From Cellulosilyticum sp. I15G10I2 (GTDB lineage Bacteria > Bacillota > Clostridia > Lachnospirales > Cellulosilyticaceae), in NCBI RefSeq assembly GCF_900095725.1, contig NZ_FMMP01000009.1, positions 434,001 to 498,000 on the forward strand: a stretch of DNA of 64,000 bases. The letters run 5' to 3'. Under the pieces are notes generated by a model. That model saw only the letters and a list, made by a program, of their open reading frames with translations, had not been told where the DNA came from and did no database searches. A program made the translations under genes and the position numbers. Below are positions 45,055 to 54,456 of this stretch, piece by piece (within the stretch, counting starts at the first letter, position 1; each line of letters opens with the position of its first letter).

Positions 45055-45534
45055 CTATTTATGGTAAGGTTCCCCATTATTAATCCGAAAACACCTATAA
45101 ATCTGCTCCAGCAAAATAACCCTTACAAGCTGATGCGGGAAGGTCATCTTTGAAAAACTGATTTTCTCATCTGCTCTTTTTAAAACACCATCAGATAAGC
45201 CCAGAGACCCTCCTATAATGAATACGATATGACTTTTGCCCCTTACACCTAAATCTGCAATCTGATCCGCCAGCCCCTCTGAACTATACATCTTGCCTTC
45301 TATCGCTAGAGCTATCACATAAGCGCCTTCTTTAACATGCTTGAGGATAGCCTCTCCTTCTTTATTTTTAATCTCGAGCTCTTGTTTCTCACTTAACCTT
45401 TCTGGTGCCTTTTCATCAGGAACTTCTTTTATATCAAGCTTACAATATTTCGACAGCCTCTTTACATATTCTGAAACTGCTGCTGCTAAATACTTTTCTT
45501 TGAGTTTACCTACACAAATGATATCTATTTTCAT
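45055..45534 (-). CDS. rlmH: 23S rRNA (pseudouridine-1915-N3)-methyltransferase RlmH
   Basis: A 159-residue SPOUT-fold enzyme that methylates N3 of pseudouridine 1915 in helix 69 of 23S rRNA, using S-adenosylmethionine. The start '[35 protein letters not shown]', the cofactor-binding knot '[15 protein letters not shown]' and the C-terminal '[30 protein letters not shown]' are essentially invariant in the family, and the length is standard. GAGGAGAG precedes the ATG. It is a core gene between accessory stretches. Confidence 0.97.
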   Translation of the reverse strand: MKIDIICVGKLKEKYLAAAVSEYVKRLSKYCKLDIKEVPDEKAPERLSEKQELEIKNKEGEAILKHVKEGAYVIALAIEGKMYSSEGLADQIADLGVRGKSHIVFIIGGSLGLSDGVLKRADEKISFSKMTFPHQLVRVILLEQIYRCFRINNGEPYHK

Positions 45535-45657
45535 ACTGTCTCTCCTCTAACTGTCCTATCTCTCTACCCTCTATCATAAGGCAAAGAACTCCCTCTGTAA
45601 ACGCACCAGACTTATAAAACTGAATAACTATAGTGCCCTGACACCATGAGTTATTCT

Positions 45658-47241
45658 TTAACCGCAGTGACTAATAGAATAGATATCTGAAAACTCTACA
45701 CTGATGCGTTCAATATGGTCTTGTTTTGTAGTCGTGCTGTATTGCACTTCCTGGCTTTCAGTCAGCCTGAACGGCAAATGTATGATAAACGTTGTCCCTA
45801 TCCCCTTTTTACTTGCAAATTTGATTGTTCCCCCGTGCATTTCAACAAGAGATTTTACAAGGCTCAGTCCTATTCCACTGCCCTCATGCTTTCTTGTAAA
45901 CATCTCATCTACTTGATAAAATCTGTTAAAAACTTGACTCTGTTTATCATCCGGCATACCATTTCCTGTATCCTCAACTTTAATGCATAACCCATTATCC
46001 TTATTATGGACATTAACAAATATAACGCCGCCTTTCGGCGTGAATTTTACAGCATTTGAAAGCAAGTTTAATAAAATTCTCTCTATCTTCTCATCATCAC
46101 AAGCCATTATTTTTTCTTCTATATCTGTATCAAATATAAGTTTGATACCCTTATTTTCAATATACTCAGATACAGAGAGCGTGATTTCTTCAATAACACT
46201 TATGATATTGCAGTTTTTAAGATGTAGCTTGAAGGCCTTAGCATCAATTTTAGAAATATCTATGAGATTATTTACAAGCTTTAATAATCTATAACAGTTT
46301 TGTTTCATAATAGCTACACTTCGTACCACCTTTTCCTTACTACGCATATACTCTTCATCACCAGTATATAAATCCATTAATTGTACAGAACCTAAAATGA
46401 CATTAAGCGGTGTGCGCAGTTCATGAGAAATATTAGAGAAAAACTCTGTTTTTATTTGATCATTTTCTAATAATTGCTTGATCATTTGCTTATTGTCTAA
46501 GATGATCTGCTTAAGCAGGCCAGTCTCCTTTTTCTCTGTAACATCTGTCATAACGCTTACTATTCCGATAGGTAGTTCATTCTCATCCTTAAAGATAGAT
46601 TTATTAAAAACAATATTTCTTAAGCTACCATCAACAAATCTAACAACGTCTTCATAAGTTTGATCACCTAGATCTTCAGCAAGCTTTAAATCCATTTTTT
46701 CATATATACTAGCTAATTGAGACTCCTCTAAATCATATACAGTTTTACCCACGCCTTCACTGCCACTTATGCCTAAAATGTCTTCTAAAGCACGATTATA
46801 GTGTATGTATTTGAAATTTAAGTCTTTGAAAAAAATAGGGCTTGGAATACTATCCATTAAACCTTTAAATAATATCAGTTCTTTCTTCAGATCTGTTTCC
46901 ACTTTCTTTCTTTTTTCTATCTCATGTTCTAACTCCTGATTCCTATTTTTAAGACTCCGTGTAAGATTTCCAAAATAAAATGCAGTTATATAATATAATG
47001 AAGAGCCTAAAAGTGCGTTGACCATTGCTCTTTTATAATCTACATTTATATTAAAAATGAGGTTGCCAGAAGCCAATATTATGCACAGTGTAGCGGTAGC
47101 CAGACCCGCTTTTAGGCTTATTTTTGTACTGCTTATTATTATAAAAGTAACACCTAAAATTCCTTTAACTGATAACGGAATAAAAGGTAATAAATAGACA
47201 GTAAATATCAGCAGATAAAATAAAAAATAATATTTTTTCAT
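45658..47241 (-). CDS. PAS-domain hybrid-less sensor histidine kinase
   Basis: A 527-residue protein. The first 100 residues form about four membrane helices, a short-loop sensor. A coiled coil and a PAS domain ('LMDSIPSPIFFKDLNFKYIHYNRALEDILGI', about residues 127-235) follow. The HisKA box is 'FFSNISHELRTPLNVILGSVQLM'; ATPase boxes are 'NLLSNAVKFTPKGG', 'VEDTGNGMPDD' and 'GSGIGLSLVKSLVEMHGG'. There is no receiver domain and no response-regulator gene beside it, so it is an orphan kinase. Its partner and signal are unknown. Confidence 0.92.
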   Translation of the reverse strand: MKKYYFLFYLLIFTVYLLPFIPLSVKGILGVTFIIISSTKISLKAGLATATLCIILASGNLIFNINVDYKRAMVNALLGSSLYYITAFYFGNLTRSLKNRNQELEHEIEKRKKVETDLKKELILFKGLMDSIPSPIFFKDLNFKYIHYNRALEDILGISGSEGVGKTVYDLEESQLASIYEKMDLKLAEDLGDQTYEDVVRFVDGSLRNIVFNKSIFKDENELPIGIVSVMTDVTEKKETGLLKQIILDNKQMIKQLLENDQIKTEFFSNISHELRTPLNVILGSVQLMDLYTGDEEYMRSKEKVVRSVAIMKQNCYRLLKLVNNLIDISKIDAKAFKLHLKNCNIISVIEEITLSVSEYIENKGIKLIFDTDIEEKIMACDDEKIERILLNLLSNAVKFTPKGGVIFVNVHNKDNGLCIKVEDTGNGMPDDKQSQVFNRFYQVDEMFTRKHEGSGIGLSLVKSLVEMHGGTIKFASKKGIGTTFIIHLPFRLTESQEVQYSTTTKQDHIERISVEFSDIYSISHCG

Positions 47242-47406
47242 AATATTCCCCTTTTTTAGTTAATCCCACTTAATATTACCATAGTATATTCAACTTGCAC
47301 ATAACTTTCGTTAGCGACTTTCGACACCAAAATATGTCTTGATGTCTTATTTTTTACTTATATATCTACTAAGAGTCCATATAATTTTTATTACTGTAAT
47401 ACACAA

Positions 47407-47432
47407 GGGACAGTTATTTAAATAACTGTCCC
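47407..47432. repeat. Perfect 26-bp palindrome
   Basis: GGGACAGTTATTTAAATAACTGTCCC is its own reverse complement. It lies 20 bp past the chemoreceptor stop (minus strand) but lacks a T-run, so it is at best a weak terminator. The GGGGAC(A/G)GTT end resembles GGGGACGGTTCTTT at 61101-61114 and a REP-like motif common in Firmicutes. Confidence 0.7.
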
Positions 47433-47452
47433 CTAAATGTCCTCTATTTATT

Positions 47453-49495
47453 TTAATACTTAAATAGTGCAATACCTTCTTGCATTTCTTCTGCCAGTTG
47501 TGCCAGTGACTTACAGGCATTAGCGATTTCTTCCATTGCTGCCGTCTGCTCTTCTACAGATGCTGAGGCCTCCTGGGTGCCTGCTGCATTTTCTTCTGAT
47601 ATAGCCGCCAGGTTTTCTATAATACTTACAAATTGATTTTTCTTTTGCTCCATATGTTTTACTGAAGTGCTGGATTTATCAACCACTGTCTTTATTTCTT
47701 CTACTGTATTAGCAATTCCCTCATATTTATCACTGCTGTTATCAACATACTGTACTTGTTCATCAAGTATTGCTGCTACATTTTCCATTGTTACAACGGC
47801 ACTCGTTGAGTTGGTCTGCAGACTTACAATAACCTCATCTATTTCTTTTACAGAATCTGTAGATTGCTCGGCTAGTTTCTTAATCTCTTCTGCCACAACG
47901 GCAAAGCCTCGGCCTGCTTCACCTGCTCTTGCGGCTTCAATGGCAGCATTAAGCGCTAATAGATTAGTCTGCGCTGCTATATTATTAATGATCTTAGTAG
48001 CCGTTCCTATCTTTTCAACACTATTATTTGTTTGTAAAATAACCTCATGTACCGACTTAATCGCACTGCTAGTTTCACTTGTTTTATTTGTCAACTGCTT
48101 GATGACATCTATTCCTTCATCTTTTAGCATTCTTAAGGTGCCTATTTTTTTGTTTATGGCTATCATATCTTTTAAATCTTCTTCAATAATTTCACTTAAT
48201 TCAGTCGCAGCCATTGCTCCTTTTTCAGTATCCTTTGCTTGGTCGTTTGCACCTTTAGCCATTTCTTCAATGGTCTTAGCTACTTCGTTTGCAGCTATGG
48301 CTGATTGGCTACTTGTGGAGGTTAATTGCTGTGAGGCAGAAGCCAGCTGCCCAGAAGTATTGGCTATTTTTTGAATCATTTCCTTAATAGACTCTTGCAT
48401 AGTTTTTATCGCACGCGCAATCTCTCCAAGTTCATCCTGTGCATGAAGGTATTTTTCTGGAATTTGCGCTGTAAAGTCTCCGGAAGCAGTTGTATTTAGA
48501 TATTCCTTCGTTACATTAAGTGTCTTTACTACATAATTACACTTTTTAAAGAGTATGTATCCTAATACAGTAAAGATTAATAAGCCTAATAAACTTACCA
48601 AAATATAGTTTTGGCGTACGGCAGAGTTCATCATTGCCATGGAAAGACCTACATTGATCGCTCCAATATGCTCGCCACCAATCACCACAGGCATTAAAAC
48701 ATCATATACCATAACTTTTTCAGCTTCATAAAAGTACTCTGATGTATAGGGTTTGCCATCTACTGCTGCCATTTTACTGCCTTCATCTGTAAGAGTGATA
48801 CCTATTCTGTCTCTATTGCTATGGGCAATAGCCTGTAAATCTTTATCTATAAAAAGTGCATAGACTACATTATTATCCTGTGCTGACTTCTCAACAATAT
48901 TTTGGTAACTGAGCTGATCAGATAATGCTTGTATTTTATTAGCTATAATTCCCACCTGAATAATCTCGCCCTTTGGACTTTTTAAATAGCCGTACTTATA
49001 ATAGTCCTCGCTGGATAAACTTTTTCGAATATTCTCCATTAATTCCGGTTCATTCTCTCTTAAAATGATTTGAACAAAATGGTCTTCCGGCGCGATCCAA
49101 CCTAGGTTATCCTTTGGAAAATTTGAAAATATGACTTTTCCATCGGTATTAAATACATTGATTTCATCAGCATCCAAATCCTTGCCAATCTGTATCAGTA
49201 GTTCATCCGTTAAATAGTCCTGCTGTGTAATAATACTCCTTCCCACAGCTCTGATATTATCTTCTATCATTTCATTAACTGTTCTTGATGAAAGCGTAGA
49301 AATTTCTATTTGGTGCGCTACCTGATTAACTATTTCTAATCCATCTTCTCTCATTTGCTCAAGCATACTGTTTCTTATCAAATAGGAAGATACGCCCCCT
49401 ATACCCAAAACAGCAATAAATACAAGAATTAATGGGATGACGATCAAATTTGTCCGTATGGACTGTTTTGTTCTTTTTAACTTTAAATCTTTCAT
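47453..49495 (-). CDS. Transmembrane methyl-accepting chemotaxis protein with dCache sensor
   Basis: A 680-residue receptor. One helix (about residues 16-38), a roughly 250-residue external double-Cache domain ('[24 protein letters not shown]', '[28 protein letters not shown]') and a second helix ('[20 protein letters not shown]') are followed by HAMP and an MCP signalling coiled coil. The tip reads '[39 protein letters not shown]'. There is no CheB/CheR-binding pentapeptide at the end. dCache domains bind amino acids, organic acids and similar small ligands; which one here is unknown. No che genes are adjacent. Confidence 0.94.
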   Translation of the reverse strand: MKDLKLKRTKQSIRTNLIVIPLILVFIAVLGIGGVSSYLIRNSMLEQMREDGLEIVNQVAHQIEISTLSSRTVNEMIEDNIRAVGRSIITQQDYLTDELLIQIGKDLDADEINVFNTDGKVIFSNFPKDNLGWIAPEDHFVQIILRENEPELMENIRKSLSSEDYYKYGYLKSPKGEIIQVGIIANKIQALSDQLSYQNIVEKSAQDNNVVYALFIDKDLQAIAHSNRDRIGITLTDEGSKMAAVDGKPYTSEYFYEAEKVMVYDVLMPVVIGGEHIGAINVGLSMAMMNSAVRQNYILVSLLGLLIFTVLGYILFKKCNYVVKTLNVTKEYLNTTASGDFTAQIPEKYLHAQDELGEIARAIKTMQESIKEMIQKIANTSGQLASASQQLTSTSSQSAIAANEVAKTIEEMAKGANDQAKDTEKGAMAATELSEIIEEDLKDMIAINKKIGTLRMLKDEGIDVIKQLTNKTSETSSAIKSVHEVILQTNNSVEKIGTATKIINNIAAQTNLLALNAAIEAARAGEAGRGFAVVAEEIKKLAEQSTDSVKEIDEVIVSLQTNSTSAVVTMENVAAILDEQVQYVDNSSDKYEGIANTVEEIKTVVDKSSTSVKHMEQKKNQFVSIIENLAAISEENAAGTQEASASVEEQTAAMEEIANACKSLAQLAEEMQEGIALFKY

Positions 49496-49834
49496 GCTTT
49501 CCCTCCTTATTATAGTAATATTTTCTATTTTCAGTCACTATATTTTAGTCATTATATTTTATCTCAACCAGTTGATTATAATTGTAGCACCATTAGTTTG
49601 TCAATATTTATCTTATTATGGAATATTTTATGTAATTTTGTTATTTAATATAAAATTACTATCACATCACCTAGCGCCTGTTATTTACTATTATTTTTGG
49701 TAATTAATCCTCTTAAACCACTATTACTTTACATAAATAAATAATAATTATGTCAATTTGCAATGTATATTTTTATAATTTCTACATACACTAAAGGCGA
49801 ATATAATTCTTACAACTATTCAGGAGGCTATACG
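49496..49834. other. Intergenic region of about 340 bp
   Basis: Very AT-rich divergent region between the chemoreceptor and the small-protein gene. A TATAAT box near 49774-49779 could be the -10 of the small gene, but no good -35 was found. Confidence 0.4.
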
Positions 49835-49975
49835 ATGCACAAAAAATGTAAAGATGCGAATGATAATGCGTGGGCAGCATCTCACAATCTCGAATCAAAC
49901 AACCAGTCAAATAATAATTCAAAAACAAAAAAATCCGATAAAGATAACGAATGGGTATCAACTAATAAAAACTAA
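49835..49975 (+). CDS. Small hydrophilic protein (46 residues)
   Basis: ATG at 49835 has CAGGAGG at ideal spacing, which argues for a real gene; the longer frame starting at 49763 lacks one. The product is highly polar, rich in Asn, Lys, Asp and Ser, and carries two imperfect copies of a motif, DANDNAWAASHN and DKDNEWVSTNKN, separated by an Asn/Ser/Lys linker. No membrane segment or signal peptide is present. A strong bidirectional terminator follows 9 bp after the stop. It resembles the small acid-rich or spore-associated peptides of clostridia only in general character. Confidence 0.65.
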   Translation: MHKKCKDANDNAWAASHNLESNNQSNNNSKTKKSDKDNEWVSTNKN

Positions 49976-49983
49976 TGCAATGT

Positions 49984-50034
49984 AAAAAGAGGCTACTCAA
50001 AAAGTTTAATAAACTTTTTAAGTAGCCTCTTTTT
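49984..50034. terminator. Bidirectional terminator between the small gene and murA
   Basis: AAAAAGAGGCTACT (49984-49997) pairs with AGTAGCCTCTTTTT (50021-50034), and AAAAAGTTT pairs with AAACTTTTT inside. A-runs and T-runs flank both sides, so it can end both the plus-strand small gene and the minus-strand murA transcript. Confidence 0.9.
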
Positions 50035-50057
50035 ACTATTTATTTTTAGCCTTCTTA

Positions 50058-51347
50058 TTAACAGTCTTCTTCTGTGACTTTACTAGGTCTTCTTTGTATA
50101 TCTGCACCGAGGGCTGCTAGTTTTTTTTCTATGGTCTCGTAGCCTCTGTCAATATATTTGACATTTGTAATAACGGTCTCGCCGCCTTCTGCTCTTAGCC
50201 CTGCTATGATCATTGCAGCTCCCGCACGCAGGTCTGTTGCTGCAAGCTTTGCACAACTAAGCGTAGATACACCTTCTACCACGGCCATACGTCCATCCAC
50301 TTTAATATTGGCGCCAGTACGTGTTAATTCATCAACGTATTGAAAACGATTATCCCAGACACCTTCTATGATTGTACTTGTTCCTTTAGCTACACTAAGG
50401 AGTACTGCCATCTGTGGCTGAAGATCTGTCGGAAAGCCAGGATGAGGCAGGGTCTTAACATTAGTGGCCTTTAAGATCTCTGGTGCGATGACTCTTACAT
50501 AATCATCCCCCTCTTCGATCTCAATACCCATCTCTATCATCTTAAGACTTACTGAATACATATGCTCTGGAATAATATTACGTACATAAACATCGCCCCC
50601 AGTAATAGCAGCGGCCATCATATAGGTCCCAGCTTCAATCTGATCTGGGATTGCTGAATACTTGCCGCCTGAGAGTCTTTCAACGCCTTTAATACGGATC
50701 ACATCTGTCCCTGCGCCCTTAACCTCTGCCCCCATCATATTCAAGAAGTTGGCAACATCTACCACGTGAGGTTCTTTGGCTGCATTTTCGATAAGGGTCG
50801 TCCCTTCTGCAAGTACGGCTGCAAGCATAATATTAATCGTCGCCCCCACACTTACTACGTCTAGATATATCTTTGTACCCACAAGTCTGTCTGCATAAGC
50901 TTTAATCATGCCATGTTCTATAACAACCTTTGCGCCTAATGCTTCAAAGCCTTTAATATGTTGATCTATAGGTCTAACCCCGAAGTTACAGCCTCCAGGC
51001 ATGGCAACTTCAGCTTTTTTAAATCTACCCAAAAGTGCACCTATTAAATAATAGGATGCTCTTATATTCCCTATATAATCTTGAGTTGCATTATAATCAT
51101 AAACAGTAGAAGCATCTACTTTAAGGGTATGCGCGTCAATAAACTCAGTAACTGCACCCAATCCTTCCATGGCTTCTTTTACTTTTATAACATCATCTAT
51201 ATAAGGTAAGTTTTCTATTTCACTAATACCATCTACTAAAAGAGCCGCTGGCAAAATAGCTACTGCCGCATTTTTAGCTCCATTAATGGTTACATCTCCA
51301 ATAAGGCGTTTACCACCACGTATACACAACTCGCTCAACCTGAACAC
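50058..51347 (-). CDS. murA: UDP-N-acetylglucosamine 1-carboxyvinyltransferase
   Basis: A 429-residue cytoplasmic enzyme that transfers enolpyruvate from PEP to UDP-GlcNAc, the first committed step of peptidoglycan synthesis. K25-N26 in '[14 protein letters not shown]' and the catalytic, fosfomycin-reactive C120 in '[25 protein letters not shown]' are present. '[21 protein letters not shown]' is also diagnostic. It is the last gene of the wal operon, 79 bp after yycI, which ties wall-precursor synthesis to WalRK control (inference). Many Firmicutes carry two murA copies; this may be either. Confidence 0.96.
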   Translation of the reverse strand: MFRLSELCIRGGKRLIGDVTINGAKNAAVAILPAALLVDGISEIENLPYIDDVIKVKEAMEGLGAVTEFIDAHTLKVDASTVYDYNATQDYIGNIRASYYLIGALLGRFKKAEVAMPGGCNFGVRPIDQHIKGFEALGAKVVIEHGMIKAYADRLVGTKIYLDVVSVGATINIMLAAVLAEGTTLIENAAKEPHVVDVANFLNMMGAEVKGAGTDVIRIKGVERLSGGKYSAIPDQIEAGTYMMAAAITGGDVYVRNIIPEHMYSVSLKMIEMGIEIEEGDDYVRVIAPEILKATNVKTLPHPGFPTDLQPQMAVLLSVAKGTSTIIEGVWDNRFQYVDELTRTGANIKVDGRMAVVEGVSTLSCAKLAATDLRAGAAMIIAGLRAEGGETVITNVKYIDRGYETIEKKLAALGADIQRRPSKVTEEDC

Positions 51348-51426
51348 CTCTTAATAATTATTTATAATCATCCCACATACTTGATACCACATTATATTAT
51401 AGCATTAAACCCTTCAAATAAAAAGT

Positions 51427-52314
51427 TTATTTTATTTCTTTGTTAGTATAAGCATTAACAAATAACGGCTCATTTAAACCATCGATTGAAATCTTATACG
51501 TGGGTACAATCTCCTGCTGCAGAATATCCATCCCTTCTGCATTAAGTGCGTGGTATCCTAATACGATGTTGGTAATGCGAACTGGTTTTTCAAGATCTAA
51601 ATTATCTTCAATGCCAAATAAAACGATATCTATAGGATAAATAGTATATCTTGTATTAATAATTCTTAATGATTCAATGTTGGCCATATGCATAAACGCC
51701 TCTATTATCCCGTCCTTAGCAATATGAAACGTAATATAACTATCAAAAATAGGAATGTTTTCAAATCGAGGATAATAAATCAGCACAGTCTCTTCTTCTT
51801 GGCTTATAACCTCAACAAAGGCGTTCTTAAAAACTTTCTTAAGTCCCGCCTTGTGAATAAATCGCCAGCTCATACTTTTAGCCGCTCTTAACTTGATGGG
51901 TTGATCCGCTCTAATATTTGCATTGCGGTAAGTAATATTATCTCCTGCAAAAGTAATAGAGGTGCCATTTCTCGTATAGATTCTATTAGGCTTCTTATTA
52001 CTATTGCTGCTATTTTCAGTGGAAATAAGAATATCTTCAAGATTTGGAGAAAGAAGCGACTTAACGATTTGTTCCCTGGCTTCTGTGGTGCTTTCCGGAA
52101 TAATAATGGCCCCTTTTCTCTGAGGAATAAAAACTCTAGGGAGCGGCACATCAATGCTGATATCTCTGCTACTTAATATGGATGTAATATTAGTTATTCT
52201 GTCTCTACCTAGCACATAAGACGTTGTAATTCTAATAACATTCATCATTAGTAATAAGATATTAATTGCCAAAAACACTTGTATCAGCCTCGTTAATACC
52301 TTGCCCGCATTCAT
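51427..52314 (-). CDS. yycI: Two-component regulatory protein YycI
   Basis: A 295-residue membrane-anchored protein with an N-terminal helix ('VLTRLIQVFLAINILLLMMNVI') and an external domain. The segment 'SMSWRFIHKAGLKKVFKNAFVEVISQEEETVLIYYPRFENIPIFDSYITFHIAKDG' and the C-terminal 'YTIYPIDIVLFG' match the YycI family. In Bacillus, YycI with YycH binds WalK at the membrane and modulates its activity. It follows yycH by 54 bp within the wal operon. Confidence 0.85.
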   Translation of the reverse strand: MNAGKVLTRLIQVFLAINILLLMMNVIRITTSYVLGRDRITNITSILSSRDISIDVPLPRVFIPQRKGAIIIPESTTEAREQIVKSLLSPNLEDILISTENSSNSNKKPNRIYTRNGTSITFAGDNITYRNANIRADQPIKLRAAKSMSWRFIHKAGLKKVFKNAFVEVISQEEETVLIYYPRFENIPIFDSYITFHIAKDGIIEAFMHMANIESLRIINTRYTIYPIDIVLFGIEDNLDLEKPVRITNIVLGYHALNAEGMDILQQEIVPTYKISIDGLNEPLFVNAYTNKEIK

Positions 52315-52368
52315 CCGCCACGCCTCCTTATCCTCATCTTATACCTTTAATATAACAAGTTAATCCCC

Positions 52369-53733
52369 CTATGGATAATACCAACGCCCTTCATAACACA
52401 CCAGCCAATTAAACTTTAATTTTCCTTCGGTCATATCCATAATATAGCGGCACTGCAGCGCATCTAACTGCCCCGCATTATATTTATCTTTAAGATAGCG
52501 CTCATACATACTATCTATAATTTCATCAAAACCTCGTGATACCTTGTCCGTTACCAAGGCTGCGCCATCATAAACGTCTATATCAAGAATGCTCCATTTT
52601 CCTCTTACCACTTGATTATTTTTTATAGTGATTTCAAGTATATTATCAAGACCTAGTTCCTCTTTAACTTGATGGGTCAGATGTACACTAAAGCCCTTAT
52701 ACTTATAATTAAACTTATACGTATAAGCTTCTCCATGGTTTACTATCTCACTTAAGTAAATGCCTTCTTTTAGAAACTCCGGTATCCCCCGACAGTCTTC
52801 TATAAACTCCATCACCGCAATAAGCCTCTCAATTCTAGATAATCTTGTTTCCTGGCTTGCTGATGTAATATTAAATTCCAGCGTTCCTTCAGGCTCATAT
52901 TTTACAATAGCCCCTATATTTTCACTAAAAATAACACTCCCATTTTCTTTTTCATCCACAGCCTTAAGTAGAGGATTTGAAAAAAAAGAATTGACATAGC
53001 CTTCTAAAAGCTCTATTTTTTCTTTTCCCTCTTGGGCTTCTATTGGATTACTTACCTTGAGTATTTCATACGTAATAGGATTTTCCTTTGTAATAAAGGG
53101 CAAAAAACTATTGCCTTTTATATATTGCCTCTTATTAGAAGTGATACTTGGCTGATAGCCTATAAGCTCCCTTGTAATATCCGGATCATTAAACCGTTCT
53201 ACCATCTTTTGGTGTCCCTGAAGTCTCTTATAGATAATAATTTTATATATGCTCTGTAAATCATCCGTAATAAAATAAAGATTTGTCTTATGATCATTAT
53301 AAACGCTCATATCTATAAAAACCTGTTGCATCGCAAGATCATCTTGTATTCTATCCATGCCGCTTCCCACAAGTTCTTGGAGATTAATCCCAAGGTCATA
53401 CTCGTAAAGTATACCTTGCCGGCTTAAAAGATCTTCGTACGTTATAGAAGCCTCTTTTTCTAGTTTGATATTTTTTTTATTTGCGGCTATGAGATTTGTA
53501 AACTCCTCAATAAGCACATTGTATTCTCTTTTGCTTTCTTCTATTTTATAGGCAAGTTTACCGGTGCTGACCCACATTGTCTTTGGCTGAACTAAAATCA
53601 TATTATGTAGCGTGGCATTTTTGCCTAAAAAATTATGGCCTGACATATCGCCAAGCCATAACGTTACCATTTGCCCTATACATAATACAATAAGCATTGC
53701 CAATACTGCAATTTTTATGATACTTTTTCTCAT
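52369..53733 (-). CDS. yycH: Two-component regulatory protein YycH-like
   Basis: A 454-residue protein with one N-terminal helix ('IIKIAVLAMLIVLCIGQMVTLWLG') and a large external domain of mixed alpha/beta pattern. The sequence is diverged from Bacillus YycH; the call rests on size, topology ('MRKSIIKIAVLAM...QMVTLW', C-terminal 'MDMTEGKLKFNWLVCYEGRWYYP') and the position between walK and yycI. YycH partners YycI in tuning WalK. It starts 11 bp after the unknown secreted-protein gene. Confidence 0.78.
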   Translation of the reverse strand: MRKSIIKIAVLAMLIVLCIGQMVTLWLGDMSGHNFLGKNATLHNMILVQPKTMWVSTGKLAYKIEESKREYNVLIEEFTNLIAANKKNIKLEKEASITYEDLLSRQGILYEYDLGINLQELVGSGMDRIQDDLAMQQVFIDMSVYNDHKTNLYFITDDLQSIYKIIIYKRLQGHQKMVERFNDPDITRELIGYQPSITSNKRQYIKGNSFLPFITKENPITYEILKVSNPIEAQEGKEKIELLEGYVNSFFSNPLLKAVDEKENGSVIFSENIGAIVKYEPEGTLEFNITSASQETRLSRIERLIAVMEFIEDCRGIPEFLKEGIYLSEIVNHGEAYTYKFNYKYKGFSVHLTHQVKEELGLDNILEITIKNNQVVRGKWSILDIDVYDGAALVTDKVSRGFDEIIDSMYERYLKDKYNAGQLDALQCRYIMDMTEGKLKFNWLVCYEGRWYYP

Positions 53734-53744
53734 TTTATCACCTG

Positions 53745-54293
53745 TTACTTTAAGGCATTTGTTTTGATTGTACTGGTTAATCCTGCATCTTTAGTGCCTG
53801 CATAAACACGCATGTTCTTAAGAAGTTCTTTTGTTTCTTCAGATTCTCTTGTAATATAAAAAATCATCTGTAGTTTATCTTTTTTGTCTTTTTCATTCGT
53901 ATAAGTTAATACCACTTTATTTTCACCTTCAAGAAGCTCTATAAGCTGATTAAAAGTTTCTGTAATCCCTACAGTATTAAGCGTGTAGCTGGTTACATTT
54001 TTAGAAAGTGATAGGTTATCTGTTTTTGTATTGTAAACTTCTATTACGATATCTGTACCTTGTTTGGTCTCCCCCATAATATTCATCTTACTTTCAAAGG
54101 TGGAGGTACTCGCTTTTGCAAGTTCGGAGATTCGCACATATTTATCTTCACTTACGATAATATCAACTTTTTTGTCATTCTTAATAACTGTCTCTACTTT
54201 TACGTTAGATTCATCTGAAGCATAAATTGTCCCGCTAAATAAGCCAATACTTACAAAAGCAAAAAACATTATAAGATATTTTGATATTTTCAC
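53745..54293 (-). CDS. Unknown secreted protein in the wal operon
   Basis: A 182-residue protein with a clear signal peptide ending about residue 25 ('LIMFFAFVSIGLFSGTIYAS'). The mature part is Lys/Glu/Thr-rich and beta-strand-like ('VKVETVIKNDKKVDIIVSEDKYVRI', 'TQ/KQGTDIVIEVYNTKTDN', 'ENKVVLTYTNEKDKKDKLQMIFYI'). No family is recognised. It lies between walK (163 bp upstream) and yycH (11 bp downstream), a position empty in the standard walR-walK-yycH-yycI order. It could be an extracellular modulator of WalK. Confidence 0.75.
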   Translation of the reverse strand: MKISKYLIMFFAFVSIGLFSGTIYASDESNVKVETVIKNDKKVDIIVSEDKYVRISELAKASTSTFESKMNIMGETKQGTDIVIEVYNTKTDNLSLSKNVTSYTLNTVGITETFNQLIELLEGENKVVLTYTNEKDKKDKLQMIFYITRESEETKELLKNMRVYAGTKDAGLTSTIKTNALK

Positions 54294-54456
54294 TTGGTCG
54301 AATCCCCCTTTCCTTATAGATATATTATATTCTCTTACATTATAGCTTATTATTATTACAAACTGATTACATCGTAATAACGTTTATTTTACAATACGGC
54401 TCGAAAAATAGGACGAGTTTGTGAAAAAAACAGATACCTGTCAAACCGCTTATTCC

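Noticed and set aside
47667-48374. 235-residue plus-strand frame
   Set aside because: Antisense to the MCP coiled coil, whose heptad codon pattern keeps the opposite frame open. The Ser/Leu/Ile-rich product is typical of such shadows.
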